Positions 23,399 through 31,855 of a stretch of 50,631 bases of DNA are shown here, piece after piece. The DNA lies in assembly GCA_964400545.1 (NCBI GenBank), contig CAYNUG010000004.1, positions 1-50,631 on the forward strand. Direction: 5' to 3'. Below the pieces are notes generated by a model that searched no databases, had not been told where the DNA came from, and was given only the letters and a program-made list of their open reading frames with translations. This DNA comes from UBA647 sp964400545 (GTDB lineage: Bacteria > Acidobacteriota > Aminicenantia > UBA2199). Every line of letters starts with the position of its first letter. Position 1 is the first letter of the stretch. The position numbers and the translations under genes were made by a program.

Positions 23399-25255
23399 TC
23401 ACAACCTGTAGGTTACTCCCGATATACCAAGATTTTTTTTCATTTTCTTTAATTGACCAATAAAGTAGGACTTGTCTCCATCTGCCAAATCTAATGCCTT
23501 GACCGCAGCCTGAACAGCCTCCTTATATTTTTTGTTGATCAGGAATGCTTCCGCAAGGGTATCATAAATATGTGCTGCACTTTTAAGAGATACAGCATCA
23601 ATCGCAAGTCTCAGACTTCTTTTTCTCTCTCTTAATGATCCATCTTTGCTTTTAACAAGGAGCCAGGCCAGATTATTAAGTGTTTCCGGCTGTTCATATT
23701 TGATTGAAAGTGATATCTCATAATAATTCTTAGCTTTCTCCATATCTCCCTTTTCATGATATATAGCAGCAGCAGCAGCATATAATCTGAAGTCTGACGG
23801 AGATTTTCGGATCTCTCTTTCGATAGCCTGAATTAAAACTTTCTGCTCGATCCCGTTACTGATATTTTTCACAAAGGGATTCACGGTCAAACCAAACAAT
23901 ACTATCAGAACAATAGTATAACCGAGAACACTTTTTCTTACCTTTTTTTTATGTTTCAATATCTCCGACCGGTCTCTGATACATTTTTTCAAAAAATCTA
24001 TCCTCTCCCCGATCGAATAGTGATGCCAGTTGGATCCTTTCTTTTCACTGATCCCGCCCCCGAGTTTCTCAAATGAACTTATCAATTTTTCAGGATCAAC
24101 ACCGGAATCGAAACAATACAGATCCGCCTCACGTTCAAAGTTCCGCATGAAATAACCAAAAATGTATCTGAAATACAGGATAAACATAAGAATAGATAAG
24201 ATCCCTCCCAAAATATGAAACAGATCGATCCCGTGAACAACTGTATTTCCTGTAAGAATATCAATACCCAGAGATGAGTTCAGGATAGCAAGATTAACAA
24301 TGTTCATGATCCCGCCACTTAACACTGCAAATCCAACAAACAACAATAAATAATAAAGAATATGCTTCCCTTTGACATGCCCTGTTTCATGACTTACTAC
24401 AGCTATGATCTCTTCAGTTGAAAGAATTGCCATAAGTTCAGGTGTTATAAGGAGGTATCTGACGAAAGGAAAATACCCGAGCACTCCTGCTGTCATAAGG
24501 TTTCCGCTAAGAGGATCCCAAGATAGTATCTTACTGAATGCCACCCCTTCTTTTTGAGGAAATTTCAATATTTCAGTTCTCAGATCTCCTTCAGAAAGCG
24601 GTTTGCAATTCCAGAGCTTTATTATAAGGACCGGGCCGATCACCAGAAATATCAAGAGGAAAAAAGCAAGAAAGAGCAACTGGAGATATGGAGATCCATA
24701 GCTCTCCGTGATCCATCTAATATTAAAAATCTTTAAAATATCAACACTCAGGACAAGTATCAGCCAGGGGATCATTATTGCAAGATTGAATTTGATATTT
24801 TCAGAAACAAATTTTCCTGCGCTTACAGACATCCCTGATATATCTCCCGCCGTCATAAAACCCCAATACCATACTATCGCAAAATGCAGTATAAATACCG
24901 ACAATACCCCGATGTCCCCCGCAAAAGTAATTTCACCGAACTTAAGAACTGACATTATTATAACTTTAAGATCAAAAACATACATTTCAATTATAAAAAT
25001 GACGATCGCTTCAATAAGTAAAAAGTTGGTTGTTCTGGTATATTCGGATCTGAACAAATAATGACGATCTTCATCTTCAGGATACTTCTTTTTCAGTTTC
25101 AGGAATGAACTCCTGACATGAATTGAGAAAAGAAACACCAAAGCAGGAATTATCAGAATATCCAGATGAACAGGTAACAGATCATTTGAAGTCACCGGTG
25201 CACTTACAAAAGCAACTACAGCTATAATAAAATATAAAAAATTTTTGTATATCAT
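23399..25255 (-). CDS. M48 family membrane peptidase with C-terminal TPRs
   Basis: A 618-residue HtpX/Ste24-like zinc metallopeptidase. About eight hydrophobic segments flank the active site HETGH (289-293); the third zinc ligand is probably E374 in NFEREADLY (372-380), with D378 following. After a membrane helix near 430-450 comes a TPR region (about 470-610), probably outside the membrane, that could bind protein or peptide substrates. The gene directly precedes the peptide precursor and could supply leader cleavage, but the precursor has its own promoter, so the link is only positional. The family otherwise does membrane-protein quality control. Confidence 0.88.
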   Translation of the reverse strand: MIYKNFLYFIIAVVAFVSAPVTSNDLLPVHLDILIIPALVFLFSIHVRSSFLKLKKKYPEDEDRHYLFRSEYTRTTNFLLIEAIVIFIIEMYVFDLKVIIMSVLKFGEITFAGDIGVLSVFILHFAIVWYWGFMTAGDISGMSVSAGKFVSENIKFNLAIMIPWLILVLSVDILKIFNIRWITESYGSPYLQLLFLAFFLLIFLVIGPVLIIKLWNCKPLSEGDLRTEILKFPQKEGVAFSKILSWDPLSGNLMTAGVLGYFPFVRYLLITPELMAILSTEEIIAVVSHETGHVKGKHILYYLLLFVGFAVLSGGIMNIVNLAILNSSLGIDILTGNTVVHGIDLFHILGGILSILMFILYFRYIFGYFMRNFEREADLYCFDSGVDPEKLISSFEKLGGGISEKKGSNWHHYSIGERIDFLKKCIRDRSEILKHKKKVRKSVLGYTIVLIVLFGLTVNPFVKNISNGIEQKVLIQAIEREIRKSPSDFRLYAAAAAIYHEKGDMEKAKNYYEISLSIKYEQPETLNNLAWLLVKSKDGSLRERKRSLRLAIDAVSLKSAAHIYDTLAEAFLINKKYKEAVQAAVKALDLADGDKSYFIGQLKKMKKNLGISGVTYRL

Positions 25256-25293
25256 GATAAATAAGGCTTTAACTGACCATTTCCAATGAACAC

Positions 25294-25322
25294 ATTTTAT
25301 ATCTAACCTTCAGGAATTGCAA
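25294..25322 (-). promoter_or_regulatory. Promoter of the M48 peptidase gene
   Basis: On the minus strand TTGCAA (25322-25317), 17 bases, then TAAAAT (25299-25294). The -35 box is palindromic and is shared with the divergent plus-strand promoter. Confidence 0.5.
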
Positions 25323-25345
25323 TAGGTATGATCCGGTGTTAAAAT
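25317..25345 (+). promoter_or_regulatory. Promoter of the cystathionine beta-synthase-like gene
   Basis: TTGCAA (25317-25322), 17 bases, then TAAAAT (25340-25345). The start codon chosen for the gene is 26 bases downstream. It uses the same -35 hexamer as the divergent M48 promoter. Confidence 0.55.
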
Positions 25346-25371
25346 ATCCGATTGGTAAAGGGGCTTCTATA

Positions 25372-26349
25372 ATGAGTAAAAATGTATATAACAATATTCT
25401 TGATGTTGTAGGAAATACACCGCTCGTAAAACTCCGGAAAGTAACTGCCGGAACAAAAAGCGAAATATTTGCAAAACTTGAATTTATGAACCCGATGGGC
25501 AGCGTAAAGGACAGGGCGGCAAAATATATGATCGAAAAAGCTGAAGAAGACGGCAGAATAAAAAAGGGACAACTCATAATAGAGAACTCGTCCGGGAACA
25601 CAGCTTTGGGACTTGCTCTTGTTGCTATTCAAAAAGGATACAAACTTAAAGTGATTGTAAGAGACAGGATCAGTCCTGAAAAGATCAACCAACTTGAAGC
25701 ACTCGGAGTCGATGTCCATAAAGTGGACAGTTCTCTTCCGCCTGAGGATCCGGACAGCTATAACAAGGTAACACCAAGGATAGTAAAAGAAAATCAGGAT
25801 TCATACTTTCCCGACCAACATAATAACAGAGAGAACAACGATTCACATTACAACTCAACAGGACCGGAGATATGGGAACAGATGGACGGGAAGATCGATT
25901 ATTTTATTGCCGGAATAGGTACCGGAGGAACTATCGGCGGAGTTGCCAAATATCTGAAAGAAAAAGATCCAAAAATAAAAGTGATAGCTATCGATCCGTT
26001 CGGATCCATATTCTACAATTATTTTAAGACCGGAAAAATAACCGAATCATCTCCATACCTTATTGAAGGGCTCGGAGATGAGTTCCTGATCAATTGTGCC
26101 GATTTTTCAAACATTGACGATATATATCAGATCTCGGATAAAGATTCGTTCAAGTTTGCAAGAAAACTCATGAAAGAAGAAGGAATACTGGGCGGAGGTT
26201 CAAGCGGTTCAGCCCTCTGGGGAGCCTTGAAACTTGCAAATTCCCTCGAGAAACCTGCAAGAATAGTTACAATTTTTCCGGACGGATCAGCCCGTTATCT
26301 CAGCACGATATTCAATGATGAGTGGATGAAAGAAAAAAAACTTTTTTAA
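25372..26349 (+). CDS. Cystathionine beta-synthase / cysteine synthase-like PLP enzyme
   Basis: A 325-residue fold-type II PLP enzyme. The PLP lysine is K46 in NPMGSVKDRAAKYM. The substrate loop is ENSSGNTALG (71-80), the phosphate loop is GIGTGGTIGG near 183, and GGGSSGSALW lies near 282. The segment SYFPDQHNNRENNDSHY and the E-G-L-G-D-E-F motif are closer to the catalytic core of cystathionine beta-synthase than to CysK; the C-terminal CBS regulatory pair is absent. It probably makes cystathionine or cysteine from an activated serine. The ATG at 25372 has AGGGG upstream and sits just after the predicted promoter, so I prefer it to a start 12 codons earlier. Confidence 0.87.
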   Translation: MSKNVYNNILDVVGNTPLVKLRKVTAGTKSEIFAKLEFMNPMGSVKDRAAKYMIEKAEEDGRIKKGQLIIENSSGNTALGLALVAIQKGYKLKVIVRDRISPEKINQLEALGVDVHKVDSSLPPEDPDSYNKVTPRIVKENQDSYFPDQHNNRENNDSHYNSTGPEIWEQMDGKIDYFIAGIGTGGTIGGVAKYLKEKDPKIKVIAIDPFGSIFYNYFKTGKITESSPYLIEGLGDEFLINCADFSNIDDIYQISDKDSFKFARKLMKEEGILGGGSSGSALWGALKLANSLEKPARIVTIFPDGSARYLSTIFNDEWMKEKKLF

Positions 26350-26384
26350 CTATAGCAGACATATATTAAGCCCGGCTTTTGAGT

Positions 26385-28022
26385 TCATTCTTTTTGGACA
26401 GATTTAAAAGATCTTATAAGTTCCGTTGTTGAGCTATCATCTTCACTTCCGGGAGATTCCCCCGACACTAATTCTTCAGCAATTTCAGAAGCGATCTTTT
26501 TCCCGAGTTCCACACCCCATTGATCAAAAGAGTTTATATTCCATATAACCCCCTGGGTAAAGATCTTATGTTCATATAGGGCGATCAGCATACCTATCGT
26601 TTCCGGTGTTAACTTGTCAAACAGCAAAGTGTTGGACGGTCTGTTCCCGGGGAAAGTTCTGAATGGCATCTGTTCTTCAGATATTCCAGAGCCAGCGATT
26701 TCTTCCGCTGTCCTTCCGAAAGCCAGGGCTTTTGACTGGGCAAAAATATTTGCCATAAACTTCATGTGGTTTTCTCCGGAATCATTCAGAGGTTGGGCAA
26801 ATCCAATAAAATCAACCGGAACAACCCTGCTTCCCTGGTGAAGTAATTGAAAAAAAGCATGCTGTGAATTAGTCCCAATTCCACCCCAGACGACCGGCCC
26901 TGTCCGATAATCTGTAGGTTCACCTTCAAGACTTACACTCTTTCCATTAGATTCCATATCACATTGCTGAATATATGAAGGGAAATCTGTCAGATATTGA
27001 TCATAAGGGAGAACGGCATAAGATCCGTAATTAAAAAAATTATTATACCAAATACCGATCATGGCCATTATAACGGGAATATTTTCACTAAACGGAGAAT
27101 TTTTAAAATGTTCATCAATTTTATATGCCCCTTTAAGAAGTGATATAAAATTATCATAGCCGACTGAGATCATTACAGAAAGACCTATTGATGAAGTGAG
27201 TGAATATCTTCCGCCTACCCAATCCCACATCTCGAAAGTATTATCTGCAGAGATCCCGAAAAGCTCCGAATTTTTCATATTTGAAGTAACGGCAATAAAA
27301 TGTTTTGAAATAAACTCTGCATTTCCCGCAGCTGAGCCTACCCACTTCTTTGCTTTTTTTGCATTGGTCATAGTTTCAATGGTCATAAAAGTTTTAGATG
27401 CTATTATAAAAACAGTTTCATCGGGTTCAAGATCGAAGAGGGATTCAATGAGATCGGTCCCGTCAATATTTGAAATAAATCTGACCGTCAGTTCTCTATT
27501 CGAATACCATTTCAATGCATTACAGACAAATCTCGGACCCAGATCTGATCCGCCGATCCCTATATTGACAATATTCTTTATCTTTTTTCCCGAGAAACCC
27601 TTCCATTCTCCATTTCTTATCCTCTCTGAAACAGATCTCATCTTCTTATGAGTTTCAAATATTCCGGGCATTACATCCGCCCCGTCAACGATAACAGGTT
27701 CACCGGAAAAATTTCTCAAAGCAGTGTGAAGAACAGCTCTTTTTTCAGTATTGTTTATCTTTTTTCCTGAGAACATATCCCTGATCTTTTCTCTGAGACC
27801 GGTTTTTTCAGCAAGATCAAAAAGAAGACCCAGCGTTTTACTATTGATAAGATTTTTTGAAAAATCGAAATATAGCCCGTCTTCTTTTAAAGAAAATCTT
27901 TGCCCTCTTTTCTTATCTTCTTTAAAAAATTCTCTTAAATGAGTATTTTTGATTCCATTAAAATGCTTAACCAAAGAGCCCCACTCGGCAAATCTTTTAG
28001 GACCTGTGATCTTTTTTACCAT
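26385..28022 (-). CDS. pgi: Glucose-6-phosphate isomerase
   Basis: Interconverts glucose-6-phosphate and fructose-6-phosphate. The 545-residue length is typical of the long bacterial/eukaryotic Pgi type. It has the NIGIGGSDLGPRF sugar-phosphate loop near 150, the SKTFMTIET phosphate-binding loop near 210, the S-N-G-K-S family segment near 355 and a late GENHMKFMANIFAQSKALAFG-type helix holding the catalytic histidine. The C-terminal extension (after about 520) is Ser/Glu-rich. It ends 35 bases from the convergent cystathionine beta-synthase-like gene. With eno and PpsR it supports a working glycolysis/gluconeogenesis route. Confidence 0.97.
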   Translation of the reverse strand: MVKKITGPKRFAEWGSLVKHFNGIKNTHLREFFKEDKKRGQRFSLKEDGLYFDFSKNLINSKTLGLLFDLAEKTGLREKIRDMFSGKKINNTEKRAVLHTALRNFSGEPVIVDGADVMPGIFETHKKMRSVSERIRNGEWKGFSGKKIKNIVNIGIGGSDLGPRFVCNALKWYSNRELTVRFISNIDGTDLIESLFDLEPDETVFIIASKTFMTIETMTNAKKAKKWVGSAAGNAEFISKHFIAVTSNMKNSELFGISADNTFEMWDWVGGRYSLTSSIGLSVMISVGYDNFISLLKGAYKIDEHFKNSPFSENIPVIMAMIGIWYNNFFNYGSYAVLPYDQYLTDFPSYIQQCDMESNGKSVSLEGEPTDYRTGPVVWGGIGTNSQHAFFQLLHQGSRVVPVDFIGFAQPLNDSGENHMKFMANIFAQSKALAFGRTAEEIAGSGISEEQMPFRTFPGNRPSNTLLFDKLTPETIGMLIALYEHKIFTQGVIWNINSFDQWGVELGKKIASEIAEELVSGESPGSEDDSSTTELIRSFKSVQKE

Positions 28023-28038
28023 TATTTCCCGACTGTCC

Positions 28039-28812
28039 TTAATTCAAAAAATTTTCCTTATAGTATTTTAAAGACTTTATCATATCGGCTTTCGAATGCG
28101 GCTCAAGGGTCACGGAAAATCCGGTTCCAAGTTTGATTATATCCCTTCTCGCTTTCCCCCAGTCTATAATTCCTTCACCCATTGGGAGATGATCATCACC
28201 CGCTCCTTTATTATCATGAAAATGAAAATGAATATGCTTTCCGGAATTAATGCGATTGAGCCATTCGGTGGAACTGATCTTTCCGAAAACCTTATGATGA
28301 CCATAATCAAAGCAATGAATTATTCGTTCATTTCCGGATCTTCTCACCAGGTCGAGAGCAACTTCAGGATCAGGATCATCAATATTCTCGATCGCAATGA
28401 GTGGATGTCCCGGAACGGCAGAAGAAAATCTCATAAAAAATTCCACAGACCTTTCCAGCCACCCTTCAAGGGTCTGCCTGTAATATAACCTGTCATAATT
28501 GTAATGAACAACAACCAGTTCAGATCCCCACTCTTTGCCCAGTTCAAGTACTTTTGATAATTTCTTAAAACTTAATTCTCTGATATCTTCATCGCTTCCA
28601 CCTGTCGAGATATCAAGAAAAGGAGCATGGATGGTATGCGATCTGAATTTTTTAAGAATTGATCCGACCTCTTTCGCCCCTTTAGCAGTCAACTTATTCA
28701 GAATGCAACTATCCAGATAAACCTCAGGTGAAATTCCAAGATCAAGAACCTCGTTGAACTCTGTTTTTAATATGTCACAGGTGATCCTGACAAAATAATT
28801 ATCAAATGACAT
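28039..28812 (-). CDS. Xylose isomerase-like TIM-barrel protein
   Basis: A 257-residue sugar phosphate isomerase/epimerase or AP-endonuclease-2-like barrel (PF01261). Visible metal-binding-type residues are H and E in A-I-E-N-I-D-D, D-Y-G-H-H and H-F-H-D-N-K-G, then the final E in L-E-P-H-S. This set matches the three-metal/divalent-metal centre of the superfamily. The substrate is unknown. I used the ATG at 28812; a GTG two codons upstream is possible. It overlaps the receiver-domain gene by 11 bases and ends 16 bases before pgi, so receiver-barrel-pgi form one transcript. Confidence 0.8.
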   Translation of the reverse strand: MSFDNYFVRITCDILKTEFNEVLDLGISPEVYLDSCILNKLTAKGAKEVGSILKKFRSHTIHAPFLDISTGGSDEDIRELSFKKLSKVLELGKEWGSELVVVHYNYDRLYYRQTLEGWLERSVEFFMRFSSAVPGHPLIAIENIDDPDPEVALDLVRRSGNERIIHCFDYGHHKVFGKISSTEWLNRINSGKHIHFHFHDNKGAGDDHLPMGEGIIDWGKARRDIIKLGTGFSVTLEPHSKADMIKSLKYYKENFLN

Positions 28813-29194
28813 TTCCACTCAGCATTTCATTGAACTTGCGGGAGAGGGATTTCACACTCAAAGGCTTAGGAATAAAATTTTCTATTTTTTTACTGAATAT
28901 CTTCTGTTCAAGATATTCTCTGTCATAACCACTTATAAACAATATCCTTGCATCGGGGAATTCTTCTGAAATTATATTTGAAACAACCTCTCCTGAAATC
29001 CCCGGCATCTCAACATCGAGGATAACAATAAGAATAGCACCGGAATTCTTCCTGAAGAGCTCAACACCTTTCTCACCATTCTCAGCGGTAAGACACTTAA
29101 ACCCCAGAATCTCGATCATCTCCTTCCCTATTTCTCTTATAACTTTCTCATCATCTACAAGAAGAATATAATTCTTTTTTATCTCTGATCCCAT
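28802..29194 (-). CDS. Single-domain response regulator (CheY-like)
   Basis: A 130-residue stand-alone receiver domain. The acidic pair is D14-D15, the phospho-acceptor is D60 in VILDVEMPG, the switch residue is S88, and the invariant lysine is K110 in FIPKPLS. There is no output domain, so it must act through a partner protein. No histidine kinase is adjacent. The overlap with the TIM-barrel gene links it, at least for expression, to a metabolic operon ending in pgi. Confidence 0.92.
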   Translation of the reverse strand: MGSEIKKNYILLVDDEKVIREIGKEMIEILGFKCLTAENGEKGVELFRKNSGAILIVILDVEMPGISGEVVSNIISEEFPDARILFISGYDREYLEQKIFSKKIENFIPKPLSVKSLSRKFNEMLSGNVI

Positions 29195-29235
29195 ATGTCA
29201 AAGGATATAACAATTAACCGAAAGTGTAAAATATA

Positions 29236-30276
29236 CTATTCCGGTCTCTCATTCACGATCCTTACCCCCTTAACTTTATTTTTCACCGGATATACACCCA
29301 GAGATTCATATCCGGTTTCCATTCCTTTTATCATTATTTTTACTGTGACCTCATCCCACTCGAAAGTATTGTTATAAAGAGCCTGAAGAGAAGATGCATT
29401 GATCCCGTATTCCGATCTCATAGTGATCTCGTTACTCAAAGAACCCGGTTCTATTCTTCCACGAACCGCCGGATAACCGAAATTCTGTCTTTCGTTATTC
29501 CCTTCGAAGCGAAAAATTCCCTTAAAACCAAGTTTGCTCAGGGTTGAATTGCTATTGTTCTTTATCTTAAAAGTAATTGAGGGATATACGATAACATTCT
29601 TTCCTTCTAACATCTTGTATACCCAACCTGAGTCTGAGATCATTATTTCCACTTTATCGGAAATACCTTTATGCTCTACAATATTGATATCTTTTCGAAA
29701 ACCTGTGATATTCTGATCCACAGGATAAAGACCACCAACCCTTACATGAGTGGACCCGTGAGTCCTTGCAAATATTTTAGCATTCACTTTTCTCCATTTA
29801 TCTTTATTCTCATAAAAGGCCTCTTTTGCTGAGGCAGTATAACCATTAACACCTTTAATAAAGATCTTCCCGCTCATTTCTCCGACAGCAAGTGGAGAAC
29901 TGAATGCGGAATAAAAACCTGAAGTCTGAGTGGTACCATCCTCCCTGAACTCAAAAACACATTCAAAATTAACAAAATGGAGAGCATTAGCTCCCTTGTT
30001 CTTTACTTTAAAAGATACAAAAGGGAGAATTCGCGTTTCCTTTTCTCTCAATTCCGATTTCCCTTCGATCCAACCTGTTTCCACCGAGACTATTTCAATT
30101 GAATTTTCAACATCAGCCTGGGACCAGGTATTCTTAAAAGATTTATAGATTATTACCATAAAGATGAGAAATGCGATCAAAAGAATATACTTTATCCAGA
30201 ATTTCGGATTTTTCATTCTTTCCGCCATTGTTCTCTCTCTTGTATATTCCTCGAATATTCCTCCCGAATTCTCCAT
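29236..30276 (-). CDS. Membrane-anchored protein with two Ig-like repeats
   Basis: A 346-residue protein of unknown function. A charged start and one membrane helix (about 28-45) lead to an external region built of two homologous units of about 135 residues. Each unit has a W-containing opening (T-G-W or D-S-G-W), a P-x-(V/I)-(S/T)-F-K-(V/I)-K-N segment, an F-x-F-x-x-x-G stretch and a closing L/V-Y-P-V. The pattern resembles FxLYD-type or other beta-sandwich domains. AAGGAG lies 6 bases before the ATG. It is 41 bases upstream of the receiver-domain gene and may be its partner in signalling, but no sensor motif is visible. Confidence 0.75.
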   Translation of the reverse strand: MENSGGIFEEYTRERTMAERMKNPKFWIKYILLIAFLIFMVIIYKSFKNTWSQADVENSIEIVSVETGWIEGKSELREKETRILPFVSFKVKNKGANALHFVNFECVFEFREDGTTQTSGFYSAFSSPLAVGEMSGKIFIKGVNGYTASAKEAFYENKDKWRKVNAKIFARTHGSTHVRVGGLYPVDQNITGFRKDINIVEHKGISDKVEIMISDSGWVYKMLEGKNVIVYPSITFKIKNNSNSTLSKLGFKGIFRFEGNNERQNFGYPAVRGRIEPGSLSNEITMRSEYGINASSLQALYNNTFEWDEVTVKIMIKGMETGYESLGVYPVKNKVKGVRIVNERPE

Positions 30277-30316
30277 TTCTCTCTCCTTATATCTATCGTA
30301 ATTTTAGCAAAAGAAC

Positions 30317-30348
30317 AAAAAAAAAAAAAGGGGAGCAAAAGCTCCCCT
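30317..30348 (-). terminator. Intrinsic terminator of gdhA
   Basis: On the minus strand an 8-bp stem (AGGGGAGC / GCTCCCCT) with a TTTT loop runs directly into a run of 13 or more T. It lies 27 bases after the gdhA stop. It is the best rho-independent terminator in the window. Confidence 0.92.
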
Positions 30349-30374
30349 CTTTATCTGTTATCTTTACTTAAGTT

Positions 30375-31733
30375 TTATACTATACCGTAGGCAAGCATTG
30401 TCTTTGCAACTTTCGTGAATCCTGAAATATTTGCCCCAAGAGGATAGTTCCCCGGTTGTCCATATGCAACTGAAGTTTCGTAAGCTGCTTTATGGATACT
30501 CTTCATAATGTTATGAAGCTTGCTATCTACTTCTTCTCTTGTCCAACCATATCTAAGGCTGTTCTGACTCATTTCGAGTCCGGAAACTGCAACTCCACCT
30601 GCATTTGCAGCCTTTCCCAGTCCATATGCGATATCGTTTGTCAGGAAAACATTAATTCCATCCGGAGTTGTAGGCATATTTGCTCCTTCAGAAACTGTTT
30701 TAACACCATTGCTGACCAGGTGTTGAGCATCTTTCTCATTGATCTCATTCTGAGTTGCACTCGGGAATGCTACATCAGCCTTGTGGTTCCAAAGAGGGTT
30801 ATAACCGAGATTAGGGTCAACCGGAGTATAAACCGCACTTGAATACTTATCAGCAAACTCTTTTACTCTGCCTCTTCTTACATTTTTGAGATCCATAATG
30901 AACGCCAGTTTTTCGCGATCAATTCCTGCCTCATCAAAAATATAACCTGAAGAATCAGATATTGTAACTGCTTTTGCACCGAGATCAAGAAGTTTTTCTA
31001 TTGTATACTGAGCAACATTCCCTGATCCTGAGACAAGCGCTGTCTTCCCGTCAAGAGTTTCCTTCTTTACATTTAACATTTCAGCTGCAAAATAAACTGA
31101 ACCGTAACCTGTAGCTTCCGGTCTGATAAGACTGCCACCATATTCAAGAGCTTTTCCTGTCAGAACACCGGTATGTTCATTTCTTAATTTTTTGTAATAT
31201 CCGAAGAGGAATCCGATCTCTCTTCCACCAACTCCGATATCCCCTGCAGGAACATCTGTGTCAGGACCGATATGCCTGAACAACTCTCTCATGAAAGCCT
31301 GGCAGAATCTCATTACTTCGTTGTCAGATTTTCCTTTAGGATCAAAATCCGATCCGCCTTTTGCTCCGCCCATCGGAAGTGTTGTTAAAGAGTTCTTAAA
31401 TGTCTGTTCAAACCCGAGAAACTTGATTATACCCAGATTGACCGAAGGGTGAAATCTCAGTCCGCCTTTGTATGGGCCGATTGCATTGTTGAACTGAACT
31501 CTGAATCCTTTGTTGACCTGTACATTGCCTTTGTCATCCATCCATGGAACTCTGAACAAAATTGCTCTGTCCGGTTCTACGAGTCTGTCATAGATACCTG
31601 CTTTAACAAATTCAGGATGTTTTTCAACAGTAGGTTCAAGAGATTCCATGACCTCTTCTACCGCCTGATGAAATTCAACTTCCGCAGGATTTTTTACTTT
31701 TACTTTCTCGAAAATTTCTTTGGTAAGTGACAT
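30375..31733 (-). CDS. gdhA: Glutamate dehydrogenase (NADP-type family)
   Basis: Reversible oxidative deamination of glutamate to 2-oxoglutarate and ammonia. The 452-residue length and opening match the hexameric NADP-linked bacterial GdhA group. The catalytic lysine is K125 in LPMGGAKGGSDF; the substrate segment KGGLRFHPSV (89-98) and VPAGDIGVGGREIG (161-174) are intact. The nucleotide fold carries G-S-G-N-V-A-Q. Coenzyme preference cannot be fixed by eye. It is monocistronic: its own promoter lies upstream, AAAGGAG before the ATG, and a strong terminator after it. With the divergent aminotransferase it suggests amino-acid fermentation or ammonia assimilation. Confidence 0.96.
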   Translation of the reverse strand: MSLTKEIFEKVKVKNPAEVEFHQAVEEVMESLEPTVEKHPEFVKAGIYDRLVEPDRAILFRVPWMDDKGNVQVNKGFRVQFNNAIGPYKGGLRFHPSVNLGIIKFLGFEQTFKNSLTTLPMGGAKGGSDFDPKGKSDNEVMRFCQAFMRELFRHIGPDTDVPAGDIGVGGREIGFLFGYYKKLRNEHTGVLTGKALEYGGSLIRPEATGYGSVYFAAEMLNVKKETLDGKTALVSGSGNVAQYTIEKLLDLGAKAVTISDSSGYIFDEAGIDREKLAFIMDLKNVRRGRVKEFADKYSSAVYTPVDPNLGYNPLWNHKADVAFPSATQNEINEKDAQHLVSNGVKTVSEGANMPTTPDGINVFLTNDIAYGLGKAANAGGVAVSGLEMSQNSLRYGWTREEVDSKLHNIMKSIHKAAYETSVAYGQPGNYPLGANISGFTKVAKTMLAYGIV

Positions 31734-31773
31734 TAAATATCTCCTTTAATACAAAAATTTTTTTTGAATACAA

Positions 31774-31802
31774 CTTTTAACAAAATTATGTTAATATGTC
31801 AA
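31774..31802 (-). promoter_or_regulatory. Promoter of gdhA
   Basis: TTGACA (31802-31797), 17 bases, then TAAAAG (31779-31774) on the minus strand, about 40 bases before the gdhA ATG. The -10 box is weaker than the -35, which may mean activator dependence. Confidence 0.5.
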
Positions 31803-31855
31803 CTATTTGTTTGTGTTAAAATAAATTAAATCCAATTTGTTTTCGGAGGGATAAA

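Noticed and set aside
29172..29200. Promoter TTGACA at 29201-29196 on the minus strand before the receiver gene
   Set aside because: The -35-like box is only two bases from the start codon and no -10 box lies at 17 bases before coding sequence begins.
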